The notes beneath the pieces are model-generated. The model was not told the DNA's origin, searched no databases, and saw only the letters and a program-made list of their open reading frames with translations. Position numbers and translations under genes: made by a program. 64,000 nt of DNA. It comes from Pseudoalteromonas piscicida (GTDB lineage: Bacteria; Pseudomonadota; Gammaproteobacteria; Enterobacterales; Alteromonadaceae). Where the stretch lies: positions 3,588,501 to 3,652,500 of the forward strand of contig NZ_CP011924.1 of the NCBI RefSeq assembly GCF_000238315.3, written 5' to 3'. Numbering within the stretch: position 1 is the first letter of the stretch; every line of letters starts with the position of its first letter. Shown here piece by piece: positions 56,054 through 64,000 of this stretch.

Positions 56054-57037
56054 GTTAATAACTCGCTGGGCTCGTGTCACTTGCTGCAGACCGAGCTTCA
56101 CTTGTTTCGTGGCGGGAACAAATGGAGCCGGAGCCATGTTCGAGCTCTGGATCACAGGATATTCATGAAGCAAATTAGCATACATGGACTGAGTGCTTGG
56201 TTTCAGCAAGAAATCAATAAATAGCTCGGCATTGTGTGCATTGGGTGAGTGCTTTGCTATCGCAACCGTGGTGGTAGAAATAGGCGTTTTTCCCGAGTGC
56301 ATTTTCAGAAAGTGGATCTCTAGTTGTTCGGCAAGTGCCTTATCGCGCTTATTTTCGGAGTGCTGCATCATGCTCCAGTAATAGTGATTCGCCAGCGCAA
56401 ATTCACATTGACCTTGTGCAAGCGCTCGTAGTTGCTCTCTATCTCCTCCCACAGGGCGTTTTGCTAATAGCGTATTAGCGTGATTGAGCCATGAGGAGTC
56501 ATTGCTATTTGAAGAAGCATAGAGGCTCGATGCTAACGTCAAGTTATAACTATGAGACCACTGGCGAATGCAAAACTTACCCTTGTAAAGCGCTTTATCT
56601 AAATCCGAAAAGTGCTCCGGCAACGGTGTTGAAACGCCTTTTTTACGGAATAATGCGCGTGTCCTTATCGAAACACTGATCCACCGCTTATCATCATCCT
56701 TCAGTTCATGATTTACTGCTTGCCAATTTGTGATCTTGTCGATAGGACGCAGTAGTGCTTTGTAATCATGCAACTGAATTAGATCTGAGGTGAGCAACAC
56801 ATCGGCCTTTGAGTCGGCGCCATCGCTTTTGAGACGCTCAAGCAGTTGTGCTGATTTGCCATTTACTAGGTTTACGGTGAGCCCAGTCTCTTTTTCAAAT
56901 GCTTGGAGGACAGGTTGAATTAATTCATATTTTCTAAATGAATAGACGTTTACTTGCGAGGTGTGGGGCTGCTTTGCAACCGCTTGACCAAAATGTACCC
57001 AAAAGAGCAAAAAAAGGAAAAGTTTACTTTTATTCAT
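56030..57037 (-). CDS. Periplasmic iron-type (FbpA/FutA-like) substrate-binding protein
   Basis: The 335-residue protein has a signal peptide (ending GQAVAKQ) and a family 1/8 binding fold: NVYSFRKYELIQPVLQAFEKETGLTVNLVNGKSAQLLERL, ADVLLTSDLIQLHDY, GKFCIRQWSHSYNLTLASSL and KHSPNAHNAELFIDFLL. This layout is typical of ferric-ion binding proteins. Permease and ATPase genes are not adjacent. A Fur-box-like sequence lies directly upstream of the ATG, consistent with iron regulation. Confidence 0.8.
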   Translation of the reverse strand: MNKSKLFLFLLFWVHFGQAVAKQPHTSQVNVYSFRKYELIQPVLQAFEKETGLTVNLVNGKSAQLLERLKSDGADSKADVLLTSDLIQLHDYKALLRPIDKITNWQAVNHELKDDDKRWISVSIRTRALFRKKGVSTPLPEHFSDLDKALYKGKFCIRQWSHSYNLTLASSLYASSNSNDSSWLNHANTLLAKRPVGGDREQLRALAQGQCEFALANHYYWSMMQHSENKRDKALAEQLEIHFLKMHSGKTPISTTTVAIAKHSPNAHNAELFIDFLLKPSTQSMYANLLHEYPVIQSSNMAPAPFVPATKQVKLGLQQVTRAQRVINSLSKDHL

Positions 57038-57038
57038 T

Positions 57039-57057
57039 GCAAATAAGAATTATTATC
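57039..57057 (-). promoter_or_regulatory. Fur-box-like site
   Basis: The minus-strand sequence GATAATAATTCTTATTTGC matches the 19-base Fur consensus GATAATGATAATCATTATC at 13 positions. It lies one base upstream of the binding-protein ATG and 25 bases from the divergent GGDEF-EAL gene, so it could act on both. Confidence 0.45.
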
Positions 57058-57082
57058 GAATGGGTGTAGCATACAATGTTCG

Positions 57083-59824
57083 ATGAAGATGTCCAGAATT
57101 AAACGACGCGTTTTTACAAATGCCATTCTCCAGAGTGCTCAACAGGTTTTTAAGCGAAGACTTCCCGTGTTGGGGTTCACATTGTTGTTCGTCTGTTTGA
57201 TATATGTTGGCTTGATAGCGAATGTTTACTACCAAAACCAATCAGAAAGCAAAAGTGCGCAGGAGTTGACACGATTAGAATACTTACTGGATAGTAAGTT
57301 GCAACACGTTGCTCACCTTCTGTATTCGATAGATGCCTACCTCAACACCCATCAAGATGCAGACTTTTATGAGATAGCGCAATCACAACTTACCACGGTG
57401 AATTTAGGGTTGAGTATGGAAACATACGCAGTGGTTTCACCTGAACAATTCTCCATATTAGAGAAAGTGCAGCGAGAAAGAGGCTATTTTGACTTTAAAG
57501 TTAGAGGCAATCTAGATAAGCAGGCTAACCAATGGTTGGTGGTTACCCGTGCAGCACCTGTGTCTGAAGTTGGTCAGACCGTCGGGCAGGCGGAGGTACT
57601 TGAGAGAGATATTTTTGCAGAGCGGGATGAGAATGACTTAACGACCTATGTCTGGCCAAATAGGCAAAAACTTAGTGTATTGATTGAACAACCGCGTTTT
57701 GGAGAGTTTAAAACGCTACTGGGATTAAGTTTTGAGTTACCTTTTTTATTGGATTCACTATTTGGCCAATTATATCAGCAGCGTAAGCAACACTTATTGG
57801 TCTCTTCAAAAAATGAAATTATTTATAGCTCCGATTGGCAAAAACGCTTCGACCTTCAGAATTTAACGCCAAGTGCGGTACACACCATTAATTTTTATGG
57901 TTTGCCCATTACCATGCAGTTGTATGACGAGGCGTGTTTACATCCAAGTTGGTTAAATAACCATAGCGTACTGATTGTACTGTTTTTAGGTATTTTGGCC
58001 ACCTGTATTTTATTGGTGTGGCTCCAGCTAAGGCAACTGAAAAACCGCAATGACACCGTCAATAATTTAGTTGTTGAAAGAACAAAAAGCCTAGAGGTGT
58101 CTAATCACAGATTACAAGTCGAATCTAATAAGCGGTTAGGGGCTTTGCAGCAACAGGTCGCTGCAGAGCGTAAGTATAAAAGTTTATTCGTTAATAGCCA
58201 TGAAGGTTTATTTGTACTAGACCGCCTAGGCTACATCATTGACTCCAACCCCGCTTTCAATGCGTTACTTTTTGGTGGGCGTATTCCTTCGCCAAATACA
58301 GACTTTAGTGCGCTTATGCAAGACGCTGAGTGTCATGAGCAGTGGAACCAGATTGTTGCCACTAAGCAAGCTCACCAAGAAATGGAGTGGTTAGCAAAAG
58401 CAGAATCAGGAGAGCATATCTGGCTTAGGCATTCTGGGCATTGGCTGCATCAACCGGATAGTTGCTTGTATGAGGGGAGAGTGACGGACATTACTCAGGC
58501 TAAACTGTTCCAAGAACAATTGCGATATAAAGCCCAACATGACAGCTTGACCGATCTGCTAAATCGTCAGAGCTTTGTGTCTTTGGTTGATAAGCTCCGT
58601 GAGCGTAAACGCGCCAAGTTTACTTTGCTATATATTGACTTAGACCGCTTTAAGCTAATAAACGATACCTTAGGCCATCAAGCTGGCGATAAGCTGCTTA
58701 TCGAATTTGCAACAAGAATGCGTATGCTGCTTAGTAGCTATGCCGATATTGCCCGGCTTGGCGGTGATGAATTCGCCGTCCTTATTTACGATGAGCATCT
58801 ACATGAACCAATTGAGGGGGTGCTTGAAGATATTCTTGCGCGGATCCGAGCGCCATTTCTGTATCAGGGTAACAGCCACTGTGTAAGTGGTAGCGTTGGC
58901 GTACGTCACTTTACCGTTCCGTGTCTACATTGCGATGCAGAGAAGCTATTACATGATGCCGATATTGCAATGTATGAGACAAAGAAGCGAGGCAAGAACA
59001 CTTATCATATATTCACGAATGCTATCGCTTGCGAAGCAGGTCGAAAGATCCAGATTGAGCAAGCGCTACAGGCAATAGTGATGTCTCGCGAACTAAGCCT
59101 GAATTTGCAGCCCGTTTATTGTCAAAAAGGGCAGAATTTAAAAGGGTTCGAAGCGCTACTACGCTGGAATAGCCCAATACTTGGAGAAGTAAGTCCTGCG
59201 GAATTTATTCCCATCGCAGAACAATGCGCGAAGATTTCAGAGCTGGGTTGCTGGGTATTTGATCAGGCGCTCAATTTTATCAATGTCGTAGGAGACAGCA
59301 CCCTTTTTGTTGCGGTTAATGTTTCTCCGTTGCAACTCCAGTCGCAGGAATTTATCGATTGGTTAGTGTCTCGCTGTGAGGATGAAAATGTTGCGATGAA
59401 ACAAATTAAGCTTGAGTTGACAGAATCCGCTATGATGGCAGAGGAAAACATGCTTATAGGGCCGCTGGAACAACTTCATCAAGCGGGATTTGGCATCTAT
59501 ATTGATGACTTTGGCACAGGTTATAGCAGCCTTGCCCGGCTCAATCATCTTCCCGTGGATGGCATTAAAATAGATAGGGCTTTTATGTCCGGCATTGAGC
59601 TGGGCGGTAAGGCGACGCAACTCATTGAAGCGATTTGTGCGATTGCGCACAGCTTTAACCTTGTCGTGACAGCCGAGGGTATTGAAACGGCAGCGCAGCT
59701 TGATACGTTATCAAGGCTTTATTGTCATCAAACGCAAGGCTATTTTATGTCGAAGCCACTGGTTGTGGCAGAAGCTAAACGCCTCGCTTTGCCGAACAAA
59801 AAAGTGCATCAGTTATTTGCCTAG
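57083..59824 (+). CDS. Membrane GGDEF-EAL protein with periplasmic sensor and PAS domain
   Basis: The 913-residue protein has membrane helices at about 28-48 and 292-312 bounding a periplasmic CHASE-like sensor. A coiled coil leads to a PAS domain at about 375-480. The GGDEF domain has an intact GGDEF (560-564) but no RxxD inhibitory site (SYAD instead). The EAL domain has EAL (690-692), ELTES, DDFGTGYSSL, KIDRAF and AEGIE. All catalytic EAL residues appear present, so c-di-GMP hydrolysis is plausible. It is divergent from the iron-type binding protein with ~45 bases between starts, so the two may share control. Confidence 0.88.
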   Translation: MKMSRIKRRVFTNAILQSAQQVFKRRLPVLGFTLLFVCLIYVGLIANVYYQNQSESKSAQELTRLEYLLDSKLQHVAHLLYSIDAYLNTHQDADFYEIAQSQLTTVNLGLSMETYAVVSPEQFSILEKVQRERGYFDFKVRGNLDKQANQWLVVTRAAPVSEVGQTVGQAEVLERDIFAERDENDLTTYVWPNRQKLSVLIEQPRFGEFKTLLGLSFELPFLLDSLFGQLYQQRKQHLLVSSKNEIIYSSDWQKRFDLQNLTPSAVHTINFYGLPITMQLYDEACLHPSWLNNHSVLIVLFLGILATCILLVWLQLRQLKNRNDTVNNLVVERTKSLEVSNHRLQVESNKRLGALQQQVAAERKYKSLFVNSHEGLFVLDRLGYIIDSNPAFNALLFGGRIPSPNTDFSALMQDAECHEQWNQIVATKQAHQEMEWLAKAESGEHIWLRHSGHWLHQPDSCLYEGRVTDITQAKLFQEQLRYKAQHDSLTDLLNRQSFVSLVDKLRERKRAKFTLLYIDLDRFKLINDTLGHQAGDKLLIEFATRMRMLLSSYADIARLGGDEFAVLIYDEHLHEPIEGVLEDILARIRAPFLYQGNSHCVSGSVGVRHFTVPCLHCDAEKLLHDADIAMYETKKRGKNTYHIFTNAIACEAGRKIQIEQALQAIVMSRELSLNLQPVYCQKGQNLKGFEALLRWNSPILGEVSPAEFIPIAEQCAKISELGCWVFDQALNFINVVGDSTLFVAVNVSPLQLQSQEFIDWLVSRCEDENVAMKQIKLELTESAMMAEENMLIGPLEQLHQAGFGIYIDDFGTGYSSLARLNHLPVDGIKIDRAFMSGIELGGKATQLIEAICAIAHSFNLVVTAEGIETAAQLDTLSRLYCHQTQGYFMSKPLVVAEAKRLALPNKKVHQLFA

Positions 59825-59900
59825 TTAACCAGAGGTTTGGATAACAAAGTGACATCTTGTTATGTGATAGAAATAATGGCTGAAAAAGTAAAAATACCTA

Positions 59901-59931
59901 TTGACCTTAACATGGGTTGAGGTTTTAACCT
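59901..59931 (+). promoter_or_regulatory. MerR-type promoter with 19-base spacer
   Basis: TTGACC (59901-59906) and TAACCT (59926-59931) are separated by 19 bases instead of 17. The spacer holds the dyad ACCTTAAC-N4-GTTGAGGT (59904-59923, one mismatch). This is the architecture activated by MerR-family regulators. It lies ~30 bases before the arylamine N-acetyltransferase start. No MerR gene is in the window. Confidence 0.6.
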
Positions 59932-59957
59932 GCCTCCATCAACTTTAGGAGTCAGTC

Positions 59958-60788
59958 ATGGAATTAGAAGCGAATATCAATCAATATCTTAGCAGCTTAT
60001 CGTTACAGCACTTTGCTGGGATTGAGCTGGTCACCGAGTTACAACAAAAACACCTTTCTCGCTACGCCTTCTCAAGTATTAATGCCATGTATGGTGAGCG
60101 TCTGTTGCTTGACCCATTACCACTATTTAGCCGTTTAGTGACCAACAAACAAGGTGGCTACTGCTTTGAGCATAACAAGGTGGCATTTTTAGCGCTGCAA
60201 CAGCTTGGGTTTACAGTAAGGCCGGTTCTTGCGAGAGTAATGCTAAATGGTAGCTCCTCCAATCCTCGTTCTCACCGGATGACATTGCTTAATTTGGATG
60301 GTGAGCGGTACTTGGTTGATGTAGGATTTGGAGTGAAGTCGCCTCGTGTACCGATTAACATTAATCAGGCCTTAACTATCCAAGGTCGGCAGACTTATCA
60401 GGTACAAAAGACAGCAGACACAGTCAAAGTGACTCTGTTAGAGGAAGGAGAAGCACCGCTTACTTTATATCATGTCGACCTTGCTGAAGTGTTCGAATCC
60501 GATTGTGAAGTGGCACACTTTTATTCCCATCAACATCCTGAAGCGGCGTTTGTGAATAACTTAGTGGTCTCTCGAATTACAGATTGCCACCGTTATTTAC
60601 TGCGTAATCAGAGTTATTTCGAATGGCATGAATGCGATGGCAGTGTTACTGAAACTAAAGTGGAGAGCTTTGCTCAGCTAGAGCAGTTAGTAAAAGAGAC
60701 ATTTTTGCTTGAAACGCCAAGAGCAGTTTTAAAAAGCGTATACGATAAAGTCCTAACTCGCGCCGCAAATAAACCAGTCGAGCGTTAA
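59958..60788 (+). CDS. nat: Arylamine N-acetyltransferase
   Basis: The 276-residue cytosolic enzyme transfers acetyl from acetyl-CoA to arylamines, hydrazines or hydroxylamines. The catalytic triad is visible: Cys in NKQGGYCFEHN (about residue 70), His in SHRMTLL (about 110) and Asp in LVDVGFG (about 125). The length matches bacterial NATs. TAGGAG precedes the ATG, and a MerR-type promoter lies directly upstream, suggesting inducible detoxification. The terminator overlaps its stop codon. Confidence 0.92.
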   Translation: MELEANINQYLSSLSLQHFAGIELVTELQQKHLSRYAFSSINAMYGERLLLDPLPLFSRLVTNKQGGYCFEHNKVAFLALQQLGFTVRPVLARVMLNGSSSNPRSHRMTLLNLDGERYLVDVGFGVKSPRVPININQALTIQGRQTYQVQKTADTVKVTLLEEGEAPLTLYHVDLAEVFESDCEVAHFYSHQHPEAAFVNNLVVSRITDCHRYLLRNQSYFEWHECDGSVTETKVESFAQLEQLVKETFLLETPRAVLKSVYDKVLTRAANKPVER

Positions 60789-60803
60789 TTCGACTGGTTT
60801 TAC
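60771..60803 (+). terminator. Terminator overlapping the 3' end of nat
   Basis: AAACCAGTCGA (60771-60781) pairs with TCGACTGGTTT (60790-60800), and the T-rich arm continues TTA. The nat stop codon is in the loop. Confidence 0.65.
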
Positions 60804-60836
60804 GTGAATTAGTTTACGGTATTACCACCTTCTAGC

Positions 60837-61607
60837 TTAGTCTTCCAACCTAGAAACCACAAAATAGGGGTTAAGATACTCGGCTTTTTGATTATAGCGC
60901 AGAGGCTCGCCATTCACTTGGCTGACCTTTGCCCCAGCGATACTCGCCACCGCGTGTCCGGCCCCGGTATCCCACTCTGAAGTTGGGCCAAGACGAGGGT
61001 AAACATCGGCTTTACTTTCGGCTACTAAACATAACTTAAGTGAACTGCCTTTAGGCACCATGTCGACTTGCTCGAAGCGGGTAAGGTACTCGGCTAAATC
61101 TGGTGAAGGATGTGAGCGCGAGCCAACTACTTTGATTAAACCTTGATTGGGCTTTGTGGTGACTTTGAGCTCTATGCGAGCTTCACCCGTTTGCTTGAAC
61201 GCGCCAATACTTTTTTCTGCAAGGTAGCTTTCATTAAGTGCTGGAGCATGAACAACACCAAGAATGGGTTCACCGTTATTAATAAGTGCAATATTTACCG
61301 TAAATTCGCCATTTTTCTTGATGAATTCCTTAGTGCCATCAATGGGGTCAACCAGCCAATATTCTTGCCATTGTTGGCGCTCTTGCCAATCTATTCCTGC
61401 GCTTTCTTCGCTTAATATCGGCATTTCGGGAGTGAGGGTTTTAAGGCCTGCAACAATAATTTTATGTGCAGCGAGATCTGCCTCAGTGACGGGACTTTCA
61501 TCTTCTTTATATTCAACATTAAAGTCCTTGGCATAAATCTCCATAATCGCTTCACCAGCGCGAATACTCAGATTTAATACTTCTTCCAGCAGATCCGTAT
61601 GATTCAT
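60837..61607 (-). CDS. cysQ: 3'(2'),5'-bisphosphate nucleotidase CysQ
   Basis: The 256-residue inositol-monophosphatase-fold enzyme removes PAP, the by-product of PAPS reduction. Metal-binding motifs are ILSEESAGI, the DPIDGTKEFI signature, and SEWDTGAGHAVASIAGAKV. It follows cysC by three bases, and the pair functions together: CysC makes PAPS and CysQ clears PAP. Confidence 0.93.
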   Translation of the reverse strand: MNHTDLLEEVLNLSIRAGEAIMEIYAKDFNVEYKEDESPVTEADLAAHKIIVAGLKTLTPEMPILSEESAGIDWQERQQWQEYWLVDPIDGTKEFIKKNGEFTVNIALINNGEPILGVVHAPALNESYLAEKSIGAFKQTGEARIELKVTTKPNQGLIKVVGSRSHPSPDLAEYLTRFEQVDMVPKGSSLKLCLVAESKADVYPRLGPTSEWDTGAGHAVASIAGAKVSQVNGEPLRYNQKAEYLNPYFVVSRLED

Positions 61608-61610
61608 GAC

Positions 61611-62207
61611 TTACCCTATTAAATTTTTTGACAGTAGATAGTGTATTAGCTGCTGGACAGATTCTTCCAGCGACTGCTCGGAAGTATTTAAACATATTTC
61701 TGGACTAATTGGGGGCTCATACGCCGAATCTATGCCAGTAAAATGTTTTATTTCTCCAGCACGCGCTTTTTTATACAAACCTTTAGGGTCTCGTTGCTCG
61801 CAAATTGCAAGCGGCGTATCGAGATATACTTCAATAAACTCGCCGCTTGCGACTAAGTTACGCACCATGTCTCGTTCTGCTTGAAAAGGAGAGATAAAAG
61901 CAGTGAGTACCATTAGTCCTGCATCGACCATGAGTTTGCTGAGTTCACCCACTCGACGAATGTTTTCGACGCGGTCTTCATCGCTGAACCCTAAGTCTTT
62001 ACACAGTCCATGCCTGACATTATCGCCATCAAGGAGGTAGGTATGTATGCCTTTAGCTTGCAGTGCATGCTCAAGTGCATTGGCCACTGTGCTTTTGCCT
62101 GAACCTGAAAAGCCTGTAAACCAAAGCACGCAAGGCTTATGACCTTTTAATTCGCTACGTTTTGTTTTATCTACGGCATAGTTATGCCAAACAATATTTT
62201 CGTCCAT
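61611..62207 (-). CDS. cysC: Adenylylsulfate (APS) kinase
   Basis: The 198-residue kinase phosphorylates APS to PAPS. The P loop is [15 protein letters not shown], followed by [31 protein letters not shown] and [13 protein letters not shown], all diagnostic. It sits between the SLC13 permease (11 bases) and cysQ (3 bases) in one transcript. PAPS would be reduced by CysH encoded at 46.5 kb. Confidence 0.95.
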   Translation of the reverse strand: MDENIVWHNYAVDKTKRSELKGHKPCVLWFTGFSGSGKSTVANALEHALQAKGIHTYLLDGDNVRHGLCKDLGFSDEDRVENIRRVGELSKLMVDAGLMVLTAFISPFQAERDMVRNLVASGEFIEVYLDTPLAICEQRDPKGLYKKARAGEIKHFTGIDSAYEPPISPEICLNTSEQSLEESVQQLIHYLLSKNLIG

Positions 62208-62218
62208 ACTTTGCTCTA

Positions 62219-63940
62219 TTAAAATGGAAAGACAAATGGAATAACAGTCAGTACCGTCGCTGAATAAATCAATGACAAGGGCAGTCCCATGGTGACGTAA
62301 TCACGAATTCGATAGTTGCCTGCGCTATACACCATGAGGTTAGTTTGATAGCCAAAAGGTGAGATAAAGCTCGCGGATGCGCCAAAGGCTACCGCCATTA
62401 CAAAGGGTAGTGGATTTACATCAAAGCCACTTGCCAGCGCATAAGCCACTGGGAATGAAAGTGCTGCCGCGGCATTGTTAGTGATGAGCTCGGTAAATAT
62501 CACAGTCATCACAAAAATGGCGATAAATGCGCCGTAAGGACCAAAATCCCCTAACAACCACAATAAGCTCGAGGAAATCTCTGCCGCTAGTCCGGTTTCA
62601 ATCATTAACTTAGCCAGCCCTATCGCACTGCCAACAATAGCGACAAGCTCAATAGGAAAGCGGCGCTTCATCTCTGGGACTTTAATTGTACCGAGCACCA
62701 CAAGGGCGGCAAGTAAAACGATTAATCCTTTTACCAGCGGTACAACTCCAAAGATGCTAAGGCCAACCACTGTCGCAAAACTCGCAAGTACCGTGTTGGA
62801 CTTATTGCGAGATAGATGTGTTTGTAAATCTAAGCCTGAAATATACACAAATTCGCGTTTGAGATTGGGGAGTGCATAAAAATCGCTGCTTGGGGCAAGT
62901 ATTAAAGAGTCGCCCGCTTGTAATTCGACCTGACCTATCCCACCTTGCAGGCGATCATGACCACGACGTATCGCAATAATAGCGGCATGAAACTGCTCCC
63001 TAAAGCGGATCTCTTTAATGGTCTTGCCAAGAAAGCGCGAAGACTGACTGACGACCACTTCCACCAAGTGCTCAACGTCTTTCTCGTGTTTATCATGGAC
63101 TATCTTTAATCCATCGAAACGCTGTAACAGCGGCACTGAGTTGATGTCGCCCACAAATAGCAGAACATCACCAGCTAGAATTTCTTGTTGTGGCGTAACG
63201 GCACAGATCCGTCGTTCACCACGAATGATTTCAGCAAGAAATAAGTCTTTGAGGTCGCGCAGGCCGTTTTCTTCAACCGTGCGACCAACTAGCTTGGAGC
63301 TTGGCTCAACTTTTCCTTCTAAATAGAACGGCACGACCTCATCATTATTTTTGCCGTTGTCGGGCAAATATTTGAGCATAATCGTGATGGTCAATAAACC
63401 AACGCTAAGGACGGCGAGACCAACTAAGGTAAAATCAAAAAAGCCCAGCGGCGCCATTCCTGCTTCTACGGCAAAGCCATTAACAATAAGATTAGTAGAA
63501 GTTCCTATCAGCGTTAACGTACCACCTAAAATAGCGGTATAAGAAAGCGGTAATAACAGCTTAGAAGGCGCATGTGTTTTGCTCTCTTTAACGGTGGTGA
63601 TAAGCGAAGCAACCACCGCCGTGTTATTAGTAAAAGAAGACAAAAAGGCGGTGGATAAACCCAGTTTAATCACCGCTTTTGCGAGACTACCTTGTGCCAT
63701 TGAGTGGGCGAGTTTTTTGACTAAGGTTGTTTTTTCAATCGCAATAGAAGCTAGGATAAGTAGCACAAGTGTGATTAAAGACGGATTCGCATAATTCACC
63801 AACATCGATTCAAGATCGATGAGGCCAGTCAAATAACTGGTGGCGATTGCACCTGTGAAAAGCCATGCAGCGTTAATACGTGTGGCAAAAAGACACACCA
63901 CTAACGCTAGCATAATGCCTGTTAAAATGACTTGTTCCAT
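62219..63940 (-). CDS. SLC13-type permease with two RCK_C domains, probable sulfate transporter
   Basis: The 573-residue membrane protein has SLC13/CitT-like helices ([30 protein letters not shown], and the repeat-2 [19 protein letters not shown]). They are split by two TrkA-C/RCK_C domains at about 205-285 and 290-375 ([30 protein letters not shown]). Such proteins import sulfate or other anions in cys clusters. Being first of an SLC13-cysC-cysQ unit, sulfate is the likely substrate. Genes upstream lie beyond the right edge; cysD and cysN are possible neighbours. Confidence 0.85.
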   Translation of the reverse strand: MEQVILTGIMLALVVCLFATRINAAWLFTGAIATSYLTGLIDLESMLVNYANPSLITLVLLILASIAIEKTTLVKKLAHSMAQGSLAKAVIKLGLSTAFLSSFTNNTAVVASLITTVKESKTHAPSKLLLPLSYTAILGGTLTLIGTSTNLIVNGFAVEAGMAPLGFFDFTLVGLAVLSVGLLTITIMLKYLPDNGKNNDEVVPFYLEGKVEPSSKLVGRTVEENGLRDLKDLFLAEIIRGERRICAVTPQQEILAGDVLLFVGDINSVPLLQRFDGLKIVHDKHEKDVEHLVEVVVSQSSRFLGKTIKEIRFREQFHAAIIAIRRGHDRLQGGIGQVELQAGDSLILAPSSDFYALPNLKREFVYISGLDLQTHLSRNKSNTVLASFATVVGLSIFGVVPLVKGLIVLLAALVVLGTIKVPEMKRRFPIELVAIVGSAIGLAKLMIETGLAAEISSSLLWLLGDFGPYGAFIAIFVMTVIFTELITNNAAAALSFPVAYALASGFDVNPLPFVMAVAFGASASFISPFGYQTNLMVYSAGNYRIRDYVTMGLPLSLIYSATVLTVIPFVFPF

Positions 63941-64000
63941 AATGACGTCATACCTCGACTAACAGGCTAAATTGCATTATTTTAGCTTCGAAATATCAAG

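Noticed and set aside
1..64000. CRISPR arrays, IS transposases, prophage genes, tRNA and rRNA genes
   Set aside because: No repeat-spacer pattern, transposase or phage protein, or cloverleaf/rRNA sequence was recognised on either strand by eye.

Overview
This 64-kb window is chromosomal DNA from a marine gammaproteobacterium of the Alteromonadales, most likely Pseudoalteromonas. The evidence is the gene complement (ilvGMEDA with leader attenuation, dapA-dapD-lysA under a lysine riboswitch, polA next to engB and cytochrome c4, yihI followed by a DUF2489 gene, cysJIH, cysQ-cysC-SLC13), moderate GC, many secreted proteins and orphan sensor proteins. The genus is an inference from gene content and protein style; no database was consulted. 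No phage, IS transposase, CRISPR array, rRNA or tRNA gene was recognised.

Layout. 1-2.3 kb: lysine-pathway operon (minus) read through a lysine riboswitch and terminator. 2.4-5.8 kb: orphan hybrid histidine kinase, a secreted beta-repeat protein and a TraB/GumN protein. 6.0-12.6 kb: branched-chain amino acid operon ilvGMEDA with promoter, Leu/Val/Ile-rich leader peptide and attenuator. 12.7-22.8 kb: a membrane protein, an NMT1-type membrane-anchored binding protein, a methyltransferase overlapping carbonic anhydrase, ubiK, rep, a GAF-GAF-GGDEF protein with a catalytically dead EAL domain, cytochrome c5 and elbB. 22.8-31.7 kb: polA preceded by two perfect DnaA boxes, a structured small-RNA candidate after polA, yceI, DUF1285, engB, cytochrome c4, a strong CsrB/RsmZ-like RNA candidate with two GacA/UvrY-like boxes, a methyltransferase, yihI and DUF2489. 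31.9-35.6 kb: phosphopantetheinyl transferase and an FMN reductase divergent from a LysR gene; a perfect 1120-bp tandem duplication has doubled the LysR gene and truncated a copy of the reductase, and a MITE-like repeat follows. 35.6-42.6 kb: secreted proteins (lipoprotein, S41 protease, two different endonuclease I proteins, a DUF3103-like protein). 42.9-47.2 kb: cysJIH sulfite/PAPS reduction. 47.3-60.8 kb: binding proteins, FAD oxidoreductase, thioesterase, aconitase A, S4 protein, Fe-type binding protein with a Fur-like box, GGDEF-EAL protein, and arylamine N-acetyltransferase behind a MerR-type promoter. 60.8-63.9 kb: cysQ, cysC and an SLC13/RCK_C permease.

How it works together. The window holds two amino-acid operons controlled by RNA (riboswitch and ribosome-mediated attenuation) and two parts of sulfate assimilation: uptake and activation at the right end, reduction at 43-47 kb. 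It also carries two c-di-GMP-type proteins and a probable Csr-antagonist RNA, so several post-transcriptional and second-messenger inputs lie close together. The most interesting new objects are the Csr-type RNA at about 29.6-29.9 kb, the RNA candidate after polA, the Shine-Dalgarno-sequestering hairpin at 50.05 kb, the MerR-type promoter at 59.9 kb and the fresh tandem duplication at 33.2-35.4 kb.
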